A DNA stretch of 64,000 bases from assembly GCF_001295925.1 (NCBI RefSeq), contig NZ_LJHQ01000056.1, positions 25,790-89,789 of the forward strand. Reading direction: 5' to 3'. Below are positions 35,412 to 46,678 of this stretch, in pieces. The position numbers were made by a program, and so were the translations under genes. This stretch comes from Allobosea sp. AAP35 (GTDB lineage Bacteria; Pseudomonadota; Alphaproteobacteria; Rhizobiales; Beijerinckiaceae). The first letter of the stretch is position 1. Each line of letters opens with the position of its first letter. A model generated the notes under the pieces. The model was not told where the DNA came from. It made no database searches and was given only the letters and a program-made list of their open reading frames with translations.

Positions 35412-36878
35412 ATGCGTGAGACGCTGCGCTTCCTCCTCGGCGACGAATTGATCGAGATCGCGCCCTGCGACCCGACGCTCACTGTGCTCGACTGGCTGCG
35501 GCTGGAGCGGCGCCTGACCGGCAGCAAGGAAGGCTGCGCTGAGGGCGATTGCGGCGCCTGCACGGTCGTCGTCGGCCGGCTCGATCGCTGCCGGCTGCGC
35601 TATGAGGCGATCAATGCCTGCATCCGCTTTTTGCCGACGCTCGATGGCTGCCAGATTCTGACGGTCGAGCATCTGAAGCGCCCCGACGGCAGCCTGCATC
35701 CGGTCCAGCAGGCGATGGTCGATTGTCACGGCTCGCAATGCGGCTTTTGCACGCCGGGCATCGTGATGTCGCTCTTCGCGCTCTGGCTGAACGAGAATAC
35801 GCCGTCGGTTGCGCGGATCGAGGATGCGCTGGCGGGCAATCTCTGCCGCTGCACCGGCTATGAGCCGATCATCGCGGCGGCGCAGCGGATGTATCATCTC
35901 GATGAGGCCGAATGGTTCGACCGTGATGCGGTCGCAGACACGCTGCGCGCGCTGGCCGATATGGAGACGCTGGCGCTGACGAGCCCCAAGGGCCGCTTCC
36001 TGGCCCCGGCGACGGTCAACGCCCTTGCCGATCTCGTCATGGCCCATCCGCAGGCCACGCTGGTCGCGGGCGCGACCGATGTCGGGCTCTGGGTCACGAA
36101 GGGCATGCGCCGGCTCGATCCGGTGATCTCCCTCGGACGCATCGAAGCGCTGCGGGAGATCGCGGATCGGGGCGACCACATCGTCTTCGGCGCGATGGCG
36201 ACGCATGCGGAGGTCCGCCCCGTGCTGGCATCGCTTTCGCCGCAGCTCGACGAGCTGATGCGCCGCTTTGGCGGTGAACAGGTCCGCAATGCCGGCACGA
36301 TCGGCGGCAACATCGCCAATGGCTCGCCGATTGGCGACCTGCCACCGGCGCTCATCGCGCTTGGCGCGAGCCTGGTCCTGCGCCGTGGCGGCGAACAGCG
36401 CGACATCCCGCTGGAAGACTTCTTCCTCGACTACCGCAAGCAGGACCGGCGCGAGGGCGAGTTCGTCGAGGCCGTGATCGTGCCCAAGCTTCCGCGCGAC
36501 GCTGAGTTCCACATTTCGAAGATCTCGAAGCGCTTCGACGAGGACATCTCGGCCGTCTGCGGCGCCTTTCTGCTGGAGATCGGCCGGGATGGCTGGATTA
36601 CGGACGCAAGGCTTGCCTATGGCGGCTTGGCCGGCATCCCGAAGCGCGCGCTGGAAACGGAGGCCGCGCTGATTGGCCGGGCCTGGGATGACGCGGCGGT
36701 CGACGACGCTATTCTCGCCCTCCCGCGCGACTTCACGCCACTGTCCGACATGCGCGCCTCGGCCGGATACCGGCTCGCGATGGCCGGCAACCTGCTGCGG
36801 CGCTTCCTGATCGAGACCACGCGACCCGGCGTCGAGACCCGCGTCGCCGGCCTGCTGGCGGAGGCGCGCCATGGCTGA
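35412..36878 (+). CDS. xdhA: Xanthine dehydrogenase small subunit (2Fe-2S and FAD)
   Basis: The protein has 488 residues. The plant-type 2Fe-2S domain has GSKEGCAEGDCGACTVVV (C42, C47, C50); the second cluster domain has HGSQCGFCTPGIVMS and GNLCRCTGYEPI. An FAD-binding domain follows (about 190 onward; LVAGATDVGLWVTKG, GTIGGNIANGSPIGDLPP) and the CO dehydrogenase flavoprotein C-domain ends it. It carries electrons from the Mo site to NAD+. ATG 35412 is used because homology begins there. The stop overlaps xdhB by 8 nt. Confidence 0.96.
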   Translation: MRETLRFLLGDELIEIAPCDPTLTVLDWLRLERRLTGSKEGCAEGDCGACTVVVGRLDRCRLRYEAINACIRFLPTLDGCQILTVEHLKRPDGSLHPVQQAMVDCHGSQCGFCTPGIVMSLFALWLNENTPSVARIEDALAGNLCRCTGYEPIIAAAQRMYHLDEAEWFDRDAVADTLRALADMETLALTSPKGRFLAPATVNALADLVMAHPQATLVAGATDVGLWVTKGMRRLDPVISLGRIEALREIADRGDHIVFGAMATHAEVRPVLASLSPQLDELMRRFGGEQVRNAGTIGGNIANGSPIGDLPPALIALGASLVLRRGGEQRDIPLEDFFLDYRKQDRREGEFVEAVIVPKLPRDAEFHISKISKRFDEDISAVCGAFLLEIGRDGWITDARLAYGGLAGIPKRALETEAALIGRAWDDAAVDDAILALPRDFTPLSDMRASAGYRLAMAGNLLRRFLIETTRPGVETRVAGLLAEARHG

Positions 36879-39240
36879 TGCGCGCCAGCGGCAGGATCCG
36901 CCGATACAGCCCGGGGTAACGGTCGGGTCGCTCGGAGCGTCCCGCATCCATGATTCCGCTGCCCGCCATGTCGCGGGCGAGGCCGTCTATATCGACGACA
37001 TCGCAGCGCCCGAGGGTCTGCTCCATGCCTATCTCGGCCTGAGCCGCATCGCCCATGGCCGGTTGGTCTCGCTCGATCTCGCGCCCGTGCTGGCGGCGCC
37101 CGGCGTGGTCGCGGTGCTGACCGCCGCCGACATCCCCGGCGTCAACGACATCTCCTCGACGCATCGCCATGACGAACCGGTCTTCGCGACGCAGACGATC
37201 CTGCATCACGGCCAGCCCCTTTTCGCCGTGGTGGGCGAGACGCGCCAGGCCGCGCGCCATGCAGCGGCGCTGGCGCTGGCGGTCTATGAGGAGGCCCCGC
37301 CTGTGCTCGATGTCGCGGCGGCCCGTGCGGCCGGCGGCACGCTGGTCACCGACCCGCTCAAGCTCGAGCGGGGCGATGTCGCGGCCGCGCTGGCGGCAAG
37401 CCCGCGCCGGCTGAAGGGCTCGATGACGATCGGCGGGCAGGACCATTTCTATCTCGAAGGGCAGATCGCGCTCGCCATCCCCGGCGAGGAGGAGGACATG
37501 CAGGTCTTCTCCTCCACCCAGCACCCCAGCGAGGTGCAGCATATGGTGGCGCAGGTGCTGGGCGTCGGTTCGCATGCGGTGACCATCGAGGTCCGGCGGA
37601 TGGGCGGCGGGTTTGGGGGCAAGGAAACGCAGTCCAACCTTTTCGCCTGCGTCGCCGCGCTCGCCGCCCGCAAGCTGAAGCGGCCGGTGAAGCTGCGGCC
37701 CGACCGCGACGACGACATGATCATTACCGGCAAGCGCCATGATTTCGTCTGCGATTACGAGATCGGCTTCGACGATGCCGGCCATATCCATGCGGTCGAT
37801 GCGGTCTATGCCGCGCGCTGCGGCTGGAATGCCGATCTGTCGGGGCCGGTGACGGACCGGGCGCTGTTCCACATGGACAATTGCTATTTCTACCCGGCGG
37901 TGCGCGCCCGTTCCGAGCCGCTGCTGACGCACACCGTTTCGAACACGGCCTTTCGCGGCTTCGGCGGCCCCCAGGGCATGGTCGGGGCCGAGCGATTCAT
38001 CGAGGAGGTCGCCTTCGCGACGGGGCTCGACCCGCTGGAGGTGCGCCGGCGCAACCTCTATGGCGGCACGCCCGGCGAGGGGCCCGGCCGCGATCTCACG
38101 CCCTACCACCAGACCGTGACGGACAACATCGCCGGCGAGGTGATCGCGCGGCTCGAGTGCTCCTGCGACTACCGGGCTAGGCAGGCGGCGATGCGGGAAG
38201 CCAATGCGAAAAGTCCGATCGTCAAGCGCGGCCTCGCGCTGACACCGGTCAAGTTCGGCATCTCCTTCACCGCCACCTGGTACAATCAGGCCGGCGCTTT
38301 GGTGCATGTCTACACCGACGGCACGGTGATGCTGAACCATGGCGGCACCGAGATGGGCCAGGGGCTCTACACCAAGGTGGCGCAGGTGGTGGCGCAATCC
38401 TTCGGCATCGGGCTCGACCAGATCAAGATCACCGCGACGACGACCGGCAAGGTCCCCAACACCTCAGCCACCGCAGCCTCGTCGGGCTCCGATCTCAACG
38501 GCATGGCGGCGCTCGACGCCTGCGAGACGATCAAGACCCGGCTTGTCGCCTTTGCGGCGCAGCACTGGCAGGAAAGCCCCGATTCCATCGTCTTCCGGCA
38601 AGGCTTCGTCCAGGTAGGCGCCCGCGAAATCGCCTTCGTCGATCTGGTCAAGGCGGCCTATATGGGCCGGGTCCAGCTCTCGGCGACGGGCTTTTATGCG
38701 ACGCCGAAGATCCACTGGGACCGCAAGGCCGGGCGCGGCCAGCCGTTCTACTACTTCGCCTATGGGGCAGCGGCAGCCGAAGTCGCGATCGACACGCTGA
38801 CGGGTGAATACAAGGTCGAGAGGGTCGATATCCTGCATGATTGCGGGACTTCGCTGAACCCGGCGATCGACAAGGGCCAGATCGAGGGCGGCTTCATCCA
38901 GGGCATGGGCTGGCTGACGACCGAGGAGCTGGTCTGGGACGAAAAGGGCGTGCTGAAGACGCATGCGCCCTCGACCTACAAGATCCCCGTCGCCTCCGAC
39001 CGGCCGCGCATCGTCAACGTCGCGCTGCTGGAGGACGCGCCCAATCGCGAGCCGACGATCCACCGCTCCAAGGCGGTCGGCGAGCCGCCGCTGATGCTGG
39101 CGATCAGCGTGCTGCATGCGCTGTCGGACGCGGTGGCGAGCGTCGGCGGCCACCGGGTGTGTCCGAGGCTGGATACGCCCGCGACGCCGGAGCGGGTGCT
39201 GGCGGCGGTGGAGCGGGTTCGGACGGAGGCGGGGTTGTGA
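36871..39240 (+). CDS. xdhB: Xanthine dehydrogenase large (molybdopterin) subunit
   Basis: This 789-residue subunit oxidises hypoxanthine and xanthine at a Mo cofactor. Motifs are GGGFGGKETQ, AFRGFGGPQGM, NHGGTEMGQGLYTKV and the catalytic glutamate in KAVGEPPLMLA near the C-terminus. Length matches the bacterial XdhB. It overlaps xdhA, consistent with a 1:1 complex. A palindromic element separates it from xdhC. Confidence 0.97.
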   Translation: MADARQRQDPPIQPGVTVGSLGASRIHDSAARHVAGEAVYIDDIAAPEGLLHAYLGLSRIAHGRLVSLDLAPVLAAPGVVAVLTAADIPGVNDISSTHRHDEPVFATQTILHHGQPLFAVVGETRQAARHAAALALAVYEEAPPVLDVAAARAAGGTLVTDPLKLERGDVAAALAASPRRLKGSMTIGGQDHFYLEGQIALAIPGEEEDMQVFSSTQHPSEVQHMVAQVLGVGSHAVTIEVRRMGGGFGGKETQSNLFACVAALAARKLKRPVKLRPDRDDDMIITGKRHDFVCDYEIGFDDAGHIHAVDAVYAARCGWNADLSGPVTDRALFHMDNCYFYPAVRARSEPLLTHTVSNTAFRGFGGPQGMVGAERFIEEVAFATGLDPLEVRRRNLYGGTPGEGPGRDLTPYHQTVTDNIAGEVIARLECSCDYRARQAAMREANAKSPIVKRGLALTPVKFGISFTATWYNQAGALVHVYTDGTVMLNHGGTEMGQGLYTKVAQVVAQSFGIGLDQIKITATTTGKVPNTSATAASSGSDLNGMAALDACETIKTRLVAFAAQHWQESPDSIVFRQGFVQVGAREIAFVDLVKAAYMGRVQLSATGFYATPKIHWDRKAGRGQPFYYFAYGAAAAEVAIDTLTGEYKVERVDILHDCGTSLNPAIDKGQIEGGFIQGMGWLTTEELVWDEKGVLKTHAPSTYKIPVASDRPRIVNVALLEDAPNREPTIHRSKAVGEPPLMLAISVLHALSDAVASVGGHRVCPRLDTPATPERVLAAVERVRTEAGL

Positions 39241-39283
39241 GCGCCGCTGGCCGAAGCAAATACGCCCGCAGAATGGGGCGCGT

Positions 39284-39426
39284 GGAACCCTCTCCCGGGC
39301 AGGGTGAGGGGTCGGCCATTTGCCGTATTGACCTCCACCTGGCCGCCGCAGCCCGCAGATCTCACGCAACTGGGCAGAGGGCCTTCCCCTCACCCCTGCC
39401 CCTCTCCCTCCGGGAGAGGGGTTCCC
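39284..39426. repeat. Inverted-repeat element between xdhB and xdhC
   Basis: Outer arms GGAACCCTCTCCCGG and CCGGGAGAGGGGTTCC, with inner arms GGGTGAGGGG / CCCCTCACCC, give a long snap-back structure. It is unlike the GTCAT family in its ends. It lies within the xdh operon and may act as an RNA-processing or attenuation element. Confidence 0.7.
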
Positions 39427-39442
39427 AGAGCCTCGACCTCCT

Positions 39443-40298
39443 ATGTCGGGCAAAACAGCGATGACCCTCATCCCTTTTCTCACCCGCCACCTCGCCGACG
39501 GCACTATCCTCGTCACCCTTACGCAAGCGGCCGGCTCGACCCCGCGCGAGGCAGGCGCGACGATGGCGGTGAGCGCGACCGGCGCGGCCGGGACGATCGG
39601 CGGCGGGCAGCTCGAGTTTCATTGCATCGACATCGCCCGCGCGATGCTGCAGGCGGGCGAGACGGCGCGCGAATTGGACATCCCGCTCGGTCCCCAGATG
39701 GGGCAGTGCTGCGGCGGGCGGGTGCAGGTTTCGCTGCGGCGCGCGACATCGGCGGACCTCGCGATGCAGGTGGCGCGGGAGCAGGCTGAGGCCGACACGC
39801 GCCCGGCCATCCTCATCTTCGGCGCCGGGCACACCGGCCGCGCGCTGGCGCAAGTGCTGGCCCCCCTGCCCTTCCGCGTCACGCTGATCGACGATCGCGA
39901 CGGCGTCATGGACGGGCTGCCGGCCGCGGTGACCTGCATCCGCATGGCCGATCCCGTCGCGGCCGTCGCCACGGCGCCCCAAGGCGCGGCCCATGTCGTG
40001 CTCACACACAGCCACGCCCTCGACTACCGGCTGGCCGAGGCGGCGCTGCAGCGGGGCGACGCGGCCTACGTCGGGATGATCGGCTCGGCGACGAAGCGGG
40101 CGCGCTTCGAGGGAGGCTTCCTGCGCGACGGCGGGCGGCGCGAGGCGCTGGCCCGCCTCATTTGCCCGATCGGCGGAAGCGATGTGGACGACAAGCGCCC
40201 CGAGGTGATCGCGGCCTTGACGGCCGCCGAACTGGTGCAGAGTTTGCTTCGGAAACAACAGGCTTCCTGCGGAGCCGGAGCGGAGGAACGAGCCGGCC

Positions 40299-40315
<17 letters not shown>
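39443..40315 (+). CDS. xdhC: Xanthine dehydrogenase accessory protein XdhC
   Basis: This 290-residue chaperone binds Mo cofactor, promotes its sulfuration and inserts it into XdhB. The N-terminal XdhC/CoxI domain has TLTQAAGSTPREAGATM and GTIGGGQLEFHC, and the GQCCGGRV cysteines proposed to bind cofactor. A Rossmann domain follows (ILIFGAGHTGRALAQVL, TLIDDRDGVMDGLP) and YVGMIGSATKRARF. Met 7 (39461) is an alternative start. Its end overlaps the ABC ATPase start by 17 nt. Confidence 0.94.
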
Positions 40316-41850
<1,535 letters not shown>

Positions 41851-41858
<8 letters not shown>

Positions 41859-42915
41859 ATGGCGCCGCCGCCGCGAACCGAGCACGCTGATGCTCTGGCT
41901 CAGCCCGCTGATCGCGATCGGGCTGACGATGCTGCTCGGCATGATCGTCTTCACGGCGATGGGCTATAACGGTTTCCACGCGGTGGAGAGCATCTTCGTG
42001 ACGCCCTTCTTGGAGCCGCAGCGCTGGCCCGATCTCGGCGTCAAGGCGGCGCCGCTGGTGATGATCGCGCTGGGGCTGGCGATCGGCTTTCGCGCCAATG
42101 TCTGGAACATCGGGGCCGAGGGCCAATACATCATGGGCGCGATCGCCGGCACCGGCGTGGCCCTCGTAACGCATGAGATGACCGGCTGGTGGATTCTGCC
42201 CGCCATGGCGCTGGCTGGCGTGCTCGGCGGCATGGCCTGGGCGGCAGTGCCGGCCTTCCTGCGCGTGCGGCTGCAGGTGAGCGAGATCCTGACCAGCCTG
42301 ATGCTGACCTATGTCGCGGTGCAGGCGCTCTACTATCTGGTGCGCGGCCCGTGGAAGGACCCGGACGGCTTCAATTTCCCGCAGACGCGGATGTTCGGTG
42401 CCGACCAGACGCTGCCAGCGATGATGGAGGGCTCACTCGTCCATCTCGGCATCCCCGCCGCGCTTTTGATCGCGCTCGTCGCCTGGCTGCTGATGGAGAA
42501 GACGACCGCTGGATACGCGGTCAAGGTCGTGGGGCTGGCGCCCGCCGCCGCGCGCCATGGCGGCTTCAGCGCAGACCGCGTGACCTGGGCGACGCTGCTG
42601 GCCAGCGGCGGTCTCGCCGGGCTGGCCGGCCTGTTCGAGGCAGCCGGTCCTTTCGGCCAGCTGACCCCGCAATTCCCGACCGGCTACGGCTTCACCGCGA
42701 TCATCGTGGCGTTCCTGGGCCGGTTGAATCCGCTCGGCATCGTCTTCGGCGGCATCGTGCTCGCGGCGACCTATGTCGGCGGCGAGATCGCGCAGACGAC
42801 CGTGCGGCTGCCGCAGGCCGCAACCGGCATGTTCCAGGCGCTGCTGCTTTTCGTGCTGTTGGCGACCGACGTGCTGGTGAAGTACCGCATCAGCTGGAGG
42901 GTGCGGGTGGCATGA
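41851..42915 (+). CDS. Purine/nucleoside ABC transporter permease 1
   Basis: This 354-residue inner-membrane permease of the BPD_transp_2 family has about ten hydrophobic segments, including LSPLIAIGLTMLLGMIVFTA, IALGLAIGFRANVWNIGAEG (the GxE signature of this class) and FTAIIVAFLGRLNPLGIVFG. ATG 41851 overlaps the ATPase stop by 8 nt. It pairs with the second permease at 43019. Confidence 0.92.
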
Positions 42916-42931
42916 GGGTTCTGCCACGCAC

Positions 42932-43006
42932 GTCATGCTCGGGCTTGACCCGAGCATCTCTCCCCGGAGATTCTCGGGTCTGCGCTGCGCTCCGCCCGAG
43001 AATGAC
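42932..43006. repeat. Palindromic intergenic element (GTCAT...ATGAC family, type A)
   Basis: This close copy of the element at 847-938 has the same ATGCTCGGG-CTTGA-CCCGAGCAT hairpin and the right arm CCCGAGAATGAC. It lies between the two permease genes of the importer, so it is transcribed within the operon. Confidence 0.85.
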
Positions 43007-43018
43007 GAGGGGCGGACC

Positions 43019-43942
43019 ATGACCACCGCCATCCTCGTCTCGATCCTGATGACGCTCGTCGCCGCCTCGACGCCGATCCTGCTGGCGGCGCTGGGGGAGC
43101 TCGTCACGGAGAAGGCGGGCGTCCTCAATCTCGGCGTCGAGGGCATGATGCTGTGCGGCGCGGTCGCGGGTTTCGCGGTCGCGTTCAGCACCGGCAGCAC
43201 GATGCTCGGCCTCATCGCGGCAATGGCGGCGGGCGTCGCTACCGCCATGGTCTTCGCGGTGCTGACGCTCTCGCTCACCGCCAACCAGGTCGCGACAGGC
43301 CTGGCGCTGACGATCTTCGGCATCGGCGCCTCCTCGCTGATCGGGGCGGGCTTCGTCGGCCGCACGATCACGCGGCTCGGCCCGGTGTTTCCGGCGGCTC
43401 TCTCGGAGCATCCATGGCTGCGCGCCGTGTTCGGCCATGACATCGTGGTCTATCTGTCGCTGGCGCTCGTGCTGGGCGTCAGCCTGTTCCTGCGCAGAAC
43501 GCGCCCCGGCCTGATCCTGCGCGCGGTCGGCGAGAACGACGCCTCGGCCCATGCGATCGGCTACCCCGTCATCGCCATCCGCTATGGCGCGATCGCCTTC
43601 GGCGGGGCCCTGGCGGGTCTCGGCGGAGCCTATTTCTCGCTGGCGCTGACGCCGATGTGGGCGGATGGGCTGACCGCCGGGCGCGGCTGGATCGCGCTGG
43701 CGCTGGTCGTCTTCGCGGCCTGGAAGCCGGGCCGGCTGCTGCTGGGCGCCTATCTGTTCGGCGCCGTGATGACGCTGGAGCTGCAGGCGAAGGCGGCGGG
43801 CGTCACCTGGCTCGCCCCCGAGCTGCTGGCCATGACGCCCTATCTTGCGACAATCGCGGTTCTGACCATGATGTCGCTGGGCCGCAAGACGGGCCGGCAG
43901 CACGCGCCGGCCTGTCTCGGCAAGAATTTTTCCGCCTCCTGA
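43019..43942 (+). CDS. Purine/nucleoside ABC transporter permease 2
   Basis: This 307-residue multi-pass permease begins TTAILVSILMTLVAASTPIL and contains the family segment EKAGVLNLGVEGMMLCGAVA and LRAVGENDASAHAIGYPV. ATG 43019 follows GGGGCGGACC and comes right after the repeat; earlier in-frame Met codons lie inside the repeat. It forms the channel with the preceding permease. Confidence 0.92.
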   Translation: MTTAILVSILMTLVAASTPILLAALGELVTEKAGVLNLGVEGMMLCGAVAGFAVAFSTGSTMLGLIAAMAAGVATAMVFAVLTLSLTANQVATGLALTIFGIGASSLIGAGFVGRTITRLGPVFPAALSEHPWLRAVFGHDIVVYLSLALVLGVSLFLRRTRPGLILRAVGENDASAHAIGYPVIAIRYGAIAFGGALAGLGGAYFSLALTPMWADGLTAGRGWIALALVVFAAWKPGRLLLGAYLFGAVMTLELQAKAAGVTWLAPELLAMTPYLATIAVLTMMSLGRKTGRQHAPACLGKNFSAS

Positions 43943-43966
43943 GGCCGCAACGATCAACGGGAGATA

Positions 43967-45052
43967 ATGAACATGACCTCCATCATCACGCGCCGCCGGT
44001 TCAATTTCGGCGCTGGCGCCACCGCCGCTACCCTGCCGCTGATCGGCGGCGCCAGCGCCCAGGCGCCGCTCGGCGTCGGCTTCATCTATGTCGGCCCAGT
44101 CGGCGATCATGGCTGGACCTGGACGCATGATCAGGGCCGTCTGGCGCTGGAAAAGGAGTTCGGCGCCAAAATCAAGACGAGCTTCATCGAGAAGGTGGCG
44201 GAGGGCCCAGACGCCGCGCGCGCCATCCGGCAGCTCGCCCAGGCCGGCAACCAGATCATCTTCACGACCTCGTTTGGCTTCATGAACCCGACGATCCAGG
44301 TCGCCAAGCAGTTCCCGAAGCTGAAGTTCGAGCACGCCACCGGCTATCAGCGCGCCGACAACGTCGCGACCTACAATGCCCGCTTCTATGAGGGCCGCGC
44401 GGTGATCGGCACCATCGCCGGGCACATGTCGAAATCGGGACAGGCGGGCTACATCGCCTCCTTCCCGATTCCCGAGGTGGTTATGGGCATCAACGCCTTC
44501 ACGCTCGCGGCGCGGAAGGTGAACCCCAATTTCAAGACCAAGGTGATCTGGGCCTCGACCTGGTATGACCCTGCCAAGGAGGCCGACGCCGCCAAGGCGC
44601 TGATCGACCAGGGGGCCGACATGATCACCCAGCACACCGACTCCGCCGCAGCGCTGCAGGCGGCCGAGCAACGCGGCGTCTTCGCCTTCGGCCAGGCCTC
44701 CGACATGAGCAGCTTCGCGCCCAAGGCGCATCTGACCGCGATCGTCGATGATTGGTCGGGCTACTACATCAAGCGTGTCAGGGAGGTCATGGACGGCAGC
44801 TGGAAGACCGGCGACGTCTGGGGCGGGATCAAGGACGGCATGGTCAAGATCGCGCCCTACAACGCTGCCGTGACGCCGGCCGCCCGCGCGGCCGCCGACG
44901 AGGTCCTGAAGGGCATTGTCGCGGGCACGCTGCACCCTTTCACGGGCGAGCTGAAGGACCAGAAGGGCGAGGTTCGCCTCAAGGCCGGCGAGACGGCCTC
45001 GGATGCGATCCTGTCCAAGATGGACTGGTATGTCGAGGGCGTGCAGGCCTAG
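43967..45052 (+). CDS. BMP family (PnrA-like) nucleoside-binding protein
   Basis: The 361-residue periplasmic binding protein has a twin-arginine-like signal (TRRRFNFGAG) ending IGGASAQA. The mature part has FIYVGPVGDHGWTWTHDQGR, TTSFGFMNPTIQVAKQFP and QHTDSAAALQAAEQRGVFAF, which match BMP/PnrA proteins that bind purine nucleosides or related ligands. GGGAGA lies just upstream; Met 3 (43973) has better RBS spacing. It is the last gene of the purine importer. Confidence 0.92.
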   Translation: MNMTSIITRRRFNFGAGATAATLPLIGGASAQAPLGVGFIYVGPVGDHGWTWTHDQGRLALEKEFGAKIKTSFIEKVAEGPDAARAIRQLAQAGNQIIFTTSFGFMNPTIQVAKQFPKLKFEHATGYQRADNVATYNARFYEGRAVIGTIAGHMSKSGQAGYIASFPIPEVVMGINAFTLAARKVNPNFKTKVIWASTWYDPAKEADAAKALIDQGADMITQHTDSAAALQAAEQRGVFAFGQASDMSSFAPKAHLTAIVDDWSGYYIKRVREVMDGSWKTGDVWGGIKDGMVKIAPYNAAVTPAARAAADEVLKGIVAGTLHPFTGELKDQKGEVRLKAGETASDAILSKMDWYVEGVQA

Positions 45053-45056
45053 CGCT

Positions 45057-45186
45057 GTCATTCCGGGGCTTCGCGCAGCGAAGGGCCCGGAATCCACGAC
45101 CGGGTGAGCGTTCGCGAACAAAATTGGTGCAGGTTTTACCCAGTCGTCGGTTCCGGGTTCGGCCCTGCAGGCCGCCTCGGAATGAC
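45057..45186. repeat. Palindromic intergenic element (GTCAT...ATGAC family, type C)
   Basis: The element begins GTCATTCCGGGGCTTCGCG and ends CCTCGGAATGAC; the inner arms GGAATCCACGACCGGGT and ACCCAGTCGTCGGTTCC are imperfectly complementary. A copy lies at 49363-49490. It starts 5 nt after the BMP gene stop and may end the purine operon. Confidence 0.8.
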
Positions 45187-45223
45187 AGGAAGGGAGCCGC
45201 CCAATATTCTAGCAGAGGCCCTC

Positions 45224-45252
45224 TTGCAGATATTTTAAGCTTGAAACAATAT
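45224..45252 (+). promoter_or_regulatory. Promoter-like boxes with palindromic operator upstream of the liv-type importer
   Basis: TTGCAG (45224-45229) and CAATAT (45247-45252) are separated by 17 bp and could be -35/-10 boxes. The spacer holds TTTTAAGCTTGAAA (45233-45246), one mismatch from the perfect TTTCAAGCTTGAAA core found upstream of the FAD monooxygenase at 52641-52660. A repressor bound here would block RNA polymerase. The -10 match is weak. Confidence 0.55.
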
Positions 45253-45333
45253 GCCTTCATCGCGTGGTCAAGGAGGTCGAGGGGACCCCTGCTGCGCTGT
45301 CGCTTTCTCGCTCGTCCCGGGAGGACATCCGAC

Positions 45334-46503
45334 ATGACACTCAAGTTTTCGCTTTCGCTCGGTGCCGGCCTGCTCGCACTCGGCATCGCGTCGGCCCAGG
45401 CACAGGAGCCGCTCAAGATCGGCGTCGTCAGCGTGCTGACCGGCCCGGCCGCGGCGCTCGGCCAGCAGGTCCGCGACGGCTTCCAGCTCGCCGTCGACCA
45501 GAACGGCGGCAAGCTCGGCGGCGTGCCGGTGCAGATCACCGTGATCGATGACGAGCTCAAGCCCGACGTAGCGGTCGGCAAGATCAAGGGCTATGTCGAG
45601 AGTTCGAAGGCCGATTTCGTGGTCGGGCCGGTGTTCTCCAACATCCTCGGCGCCATCGCCAAGCCGGTTCTGGATTCAGGCGCCTTCCTGATCTCGCCCA
45701 ATGCCGGCCCGTCCACCATGGCCGGCAAGGGCTGCCACCAGAACTTCTTCGTGACCTCCTACCAGAACGACCAGGTCCACGAGGTTCTGGGCAAATATGC
45801 GCAGGATCAGGGCTACAAGCGCGCCTACATCATCGCGCCGAACTACCAGGCCGGCAAGGATTCGCTCGCCGGCTTCAAGCGCTACTTCAAGGGCGAGGTC
45901 GTCGACGAGGTCTATGCGCCGCTGACCTCGATGGATTTCGCTTCCGACCTCGCCAAGATCGCCTCGACCAAGCCCGACGTCGTCTTCGCCTTCCTGCCCG
46001 GCGGGCTCGGGGTCAACTTCGTCAAGCAGTGGTCGCAGGCCGGGCTGCAGGGCAAGATTCCGTTTCTCTCCGCCTTCACGGTCGATGAATCGACGCTGCC
46101 GGCGCAGCAGGATGCGGCGGTCGGCCTGTTCGGCGGCATGACCTGGGCCCCCAACATGGACAATCCGCAGACCAAGAAGTTCGTCGCGGCCTATGAAGCG
46201 GCCTACAAGATCGTACCGGGCTCCTACGCCCAGCAGGCCTATGACGCCGCCATGCTGATCGACTCGGCCGTGAAGGCCGCCGGCGGCACCGCAGACAAGG
46301 ACAAGCTGCGCGCGGCTCTCAAGAAGGCGGACTTCACCTCGCTGCGCGGTAAGTTCAAGTTCAACACCAACGGCTTCCCGATCCAGGACTTCTATCTCGT
46401 CAAGGCCGCCAAGCGCGCCGACGGCAAGTTCCAGACCGAGATCGTCTCGAAGGTGTTCACGGATTACGCCGACCCGCACGCCAAGGATTGCGGGCTGAAG
46501 TGA
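45334..46503 (+). CDS. Branched-chain-type ABC transporter substrate-binding protein
   Basis: This 389-residue secreted binding protein has signal peptide LSLGAGLLALGIASAQA. Peripla_BP_6 features are LKIGVVSVLTGPAAALGQQV, VVGPVFSNILGAIAKPVL, YQNDQVHEVLGKYAQDQGYK and AYIIAPNYQAGKDSLAGF. Homologues bind amino acids or aromatic acids. ATG 45334 follows GGGAGGAC. The shared operator with a flavin monooxygenase suggests an aromatic or heterocyclic ligand rather than leucine, which is an inference. Confidence 0.9.
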   Translation: MTLKFSLSLGAGLLALGIASAQAQEPLKIGVVSVLTGPAAALGQQVRDGFQLAVDQNGGKLGGVPVQITVIDDELKPDVAVGKIKGYVESSKADFVVGPVFSNILGAIAKPVLDSGAFLISPNAGPSTMAGKGCHQNFFVTSYQNDQVHEVLGKYAQDQGYKRAYIIAPNYQAGKDSLAGFKRYFKGEVVDEVYAPLTSMDFASDLAKIASTKPDVVFAFLPGGLGVNFVKQWSQAGLQGKIPFLSAFTVDESTLPAQQDAAVGLFGGMTWAPNMDNPQTKKFVAAYEAAYKIVPGSYAQQAYDAAMLIDSAVKAAGGTADKDKLRAALKKADFTSLRGKFKFNTNGFPIQDFYLVKAAKRADGKFQTEIVSKVFTDYADPHAKDCGLK

Positions 46504-46532
46504 TCTGACGCAGCGGACCAACATCCGCCGCC

Positions 46533-46645
46533 GTCATCCCGGACAAGCCGCGTCAGCGGCGCCGATCCGGGATCCATGCCAGAACGCCAACGATTCACGC
46601 TCTGGCATGGATCCCGGGTCTCCGCTTCGCTGCGCCCGGGATGAC
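46533..46645. repeat. Palindromic intergenic element (GTCAT...ATGAC family, type B)
   Basis: The element starts GTCATCCCGGACAAGC and ends GCCCGGGATGAC, with inner arms GATCCATGCCAGA / TCTGGCATGGATC. It lies between the binding-protein gene and the first permease of the same importer, as such processing or attenuation structures often do, and could lower permease expression relative to the binding protein. Confidence 0.85.
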
Positions 46646-46678
46646 GTCGGGGAGGTGTAGAGCGATCGACATCACGCG

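Noticed and set aside
42890..45121. A 743-codon minus-strand frame over the nucleoside permease and BMP genes
   Set aside because: It spans several well-supported plus-strand genes and has typical shadow composition.
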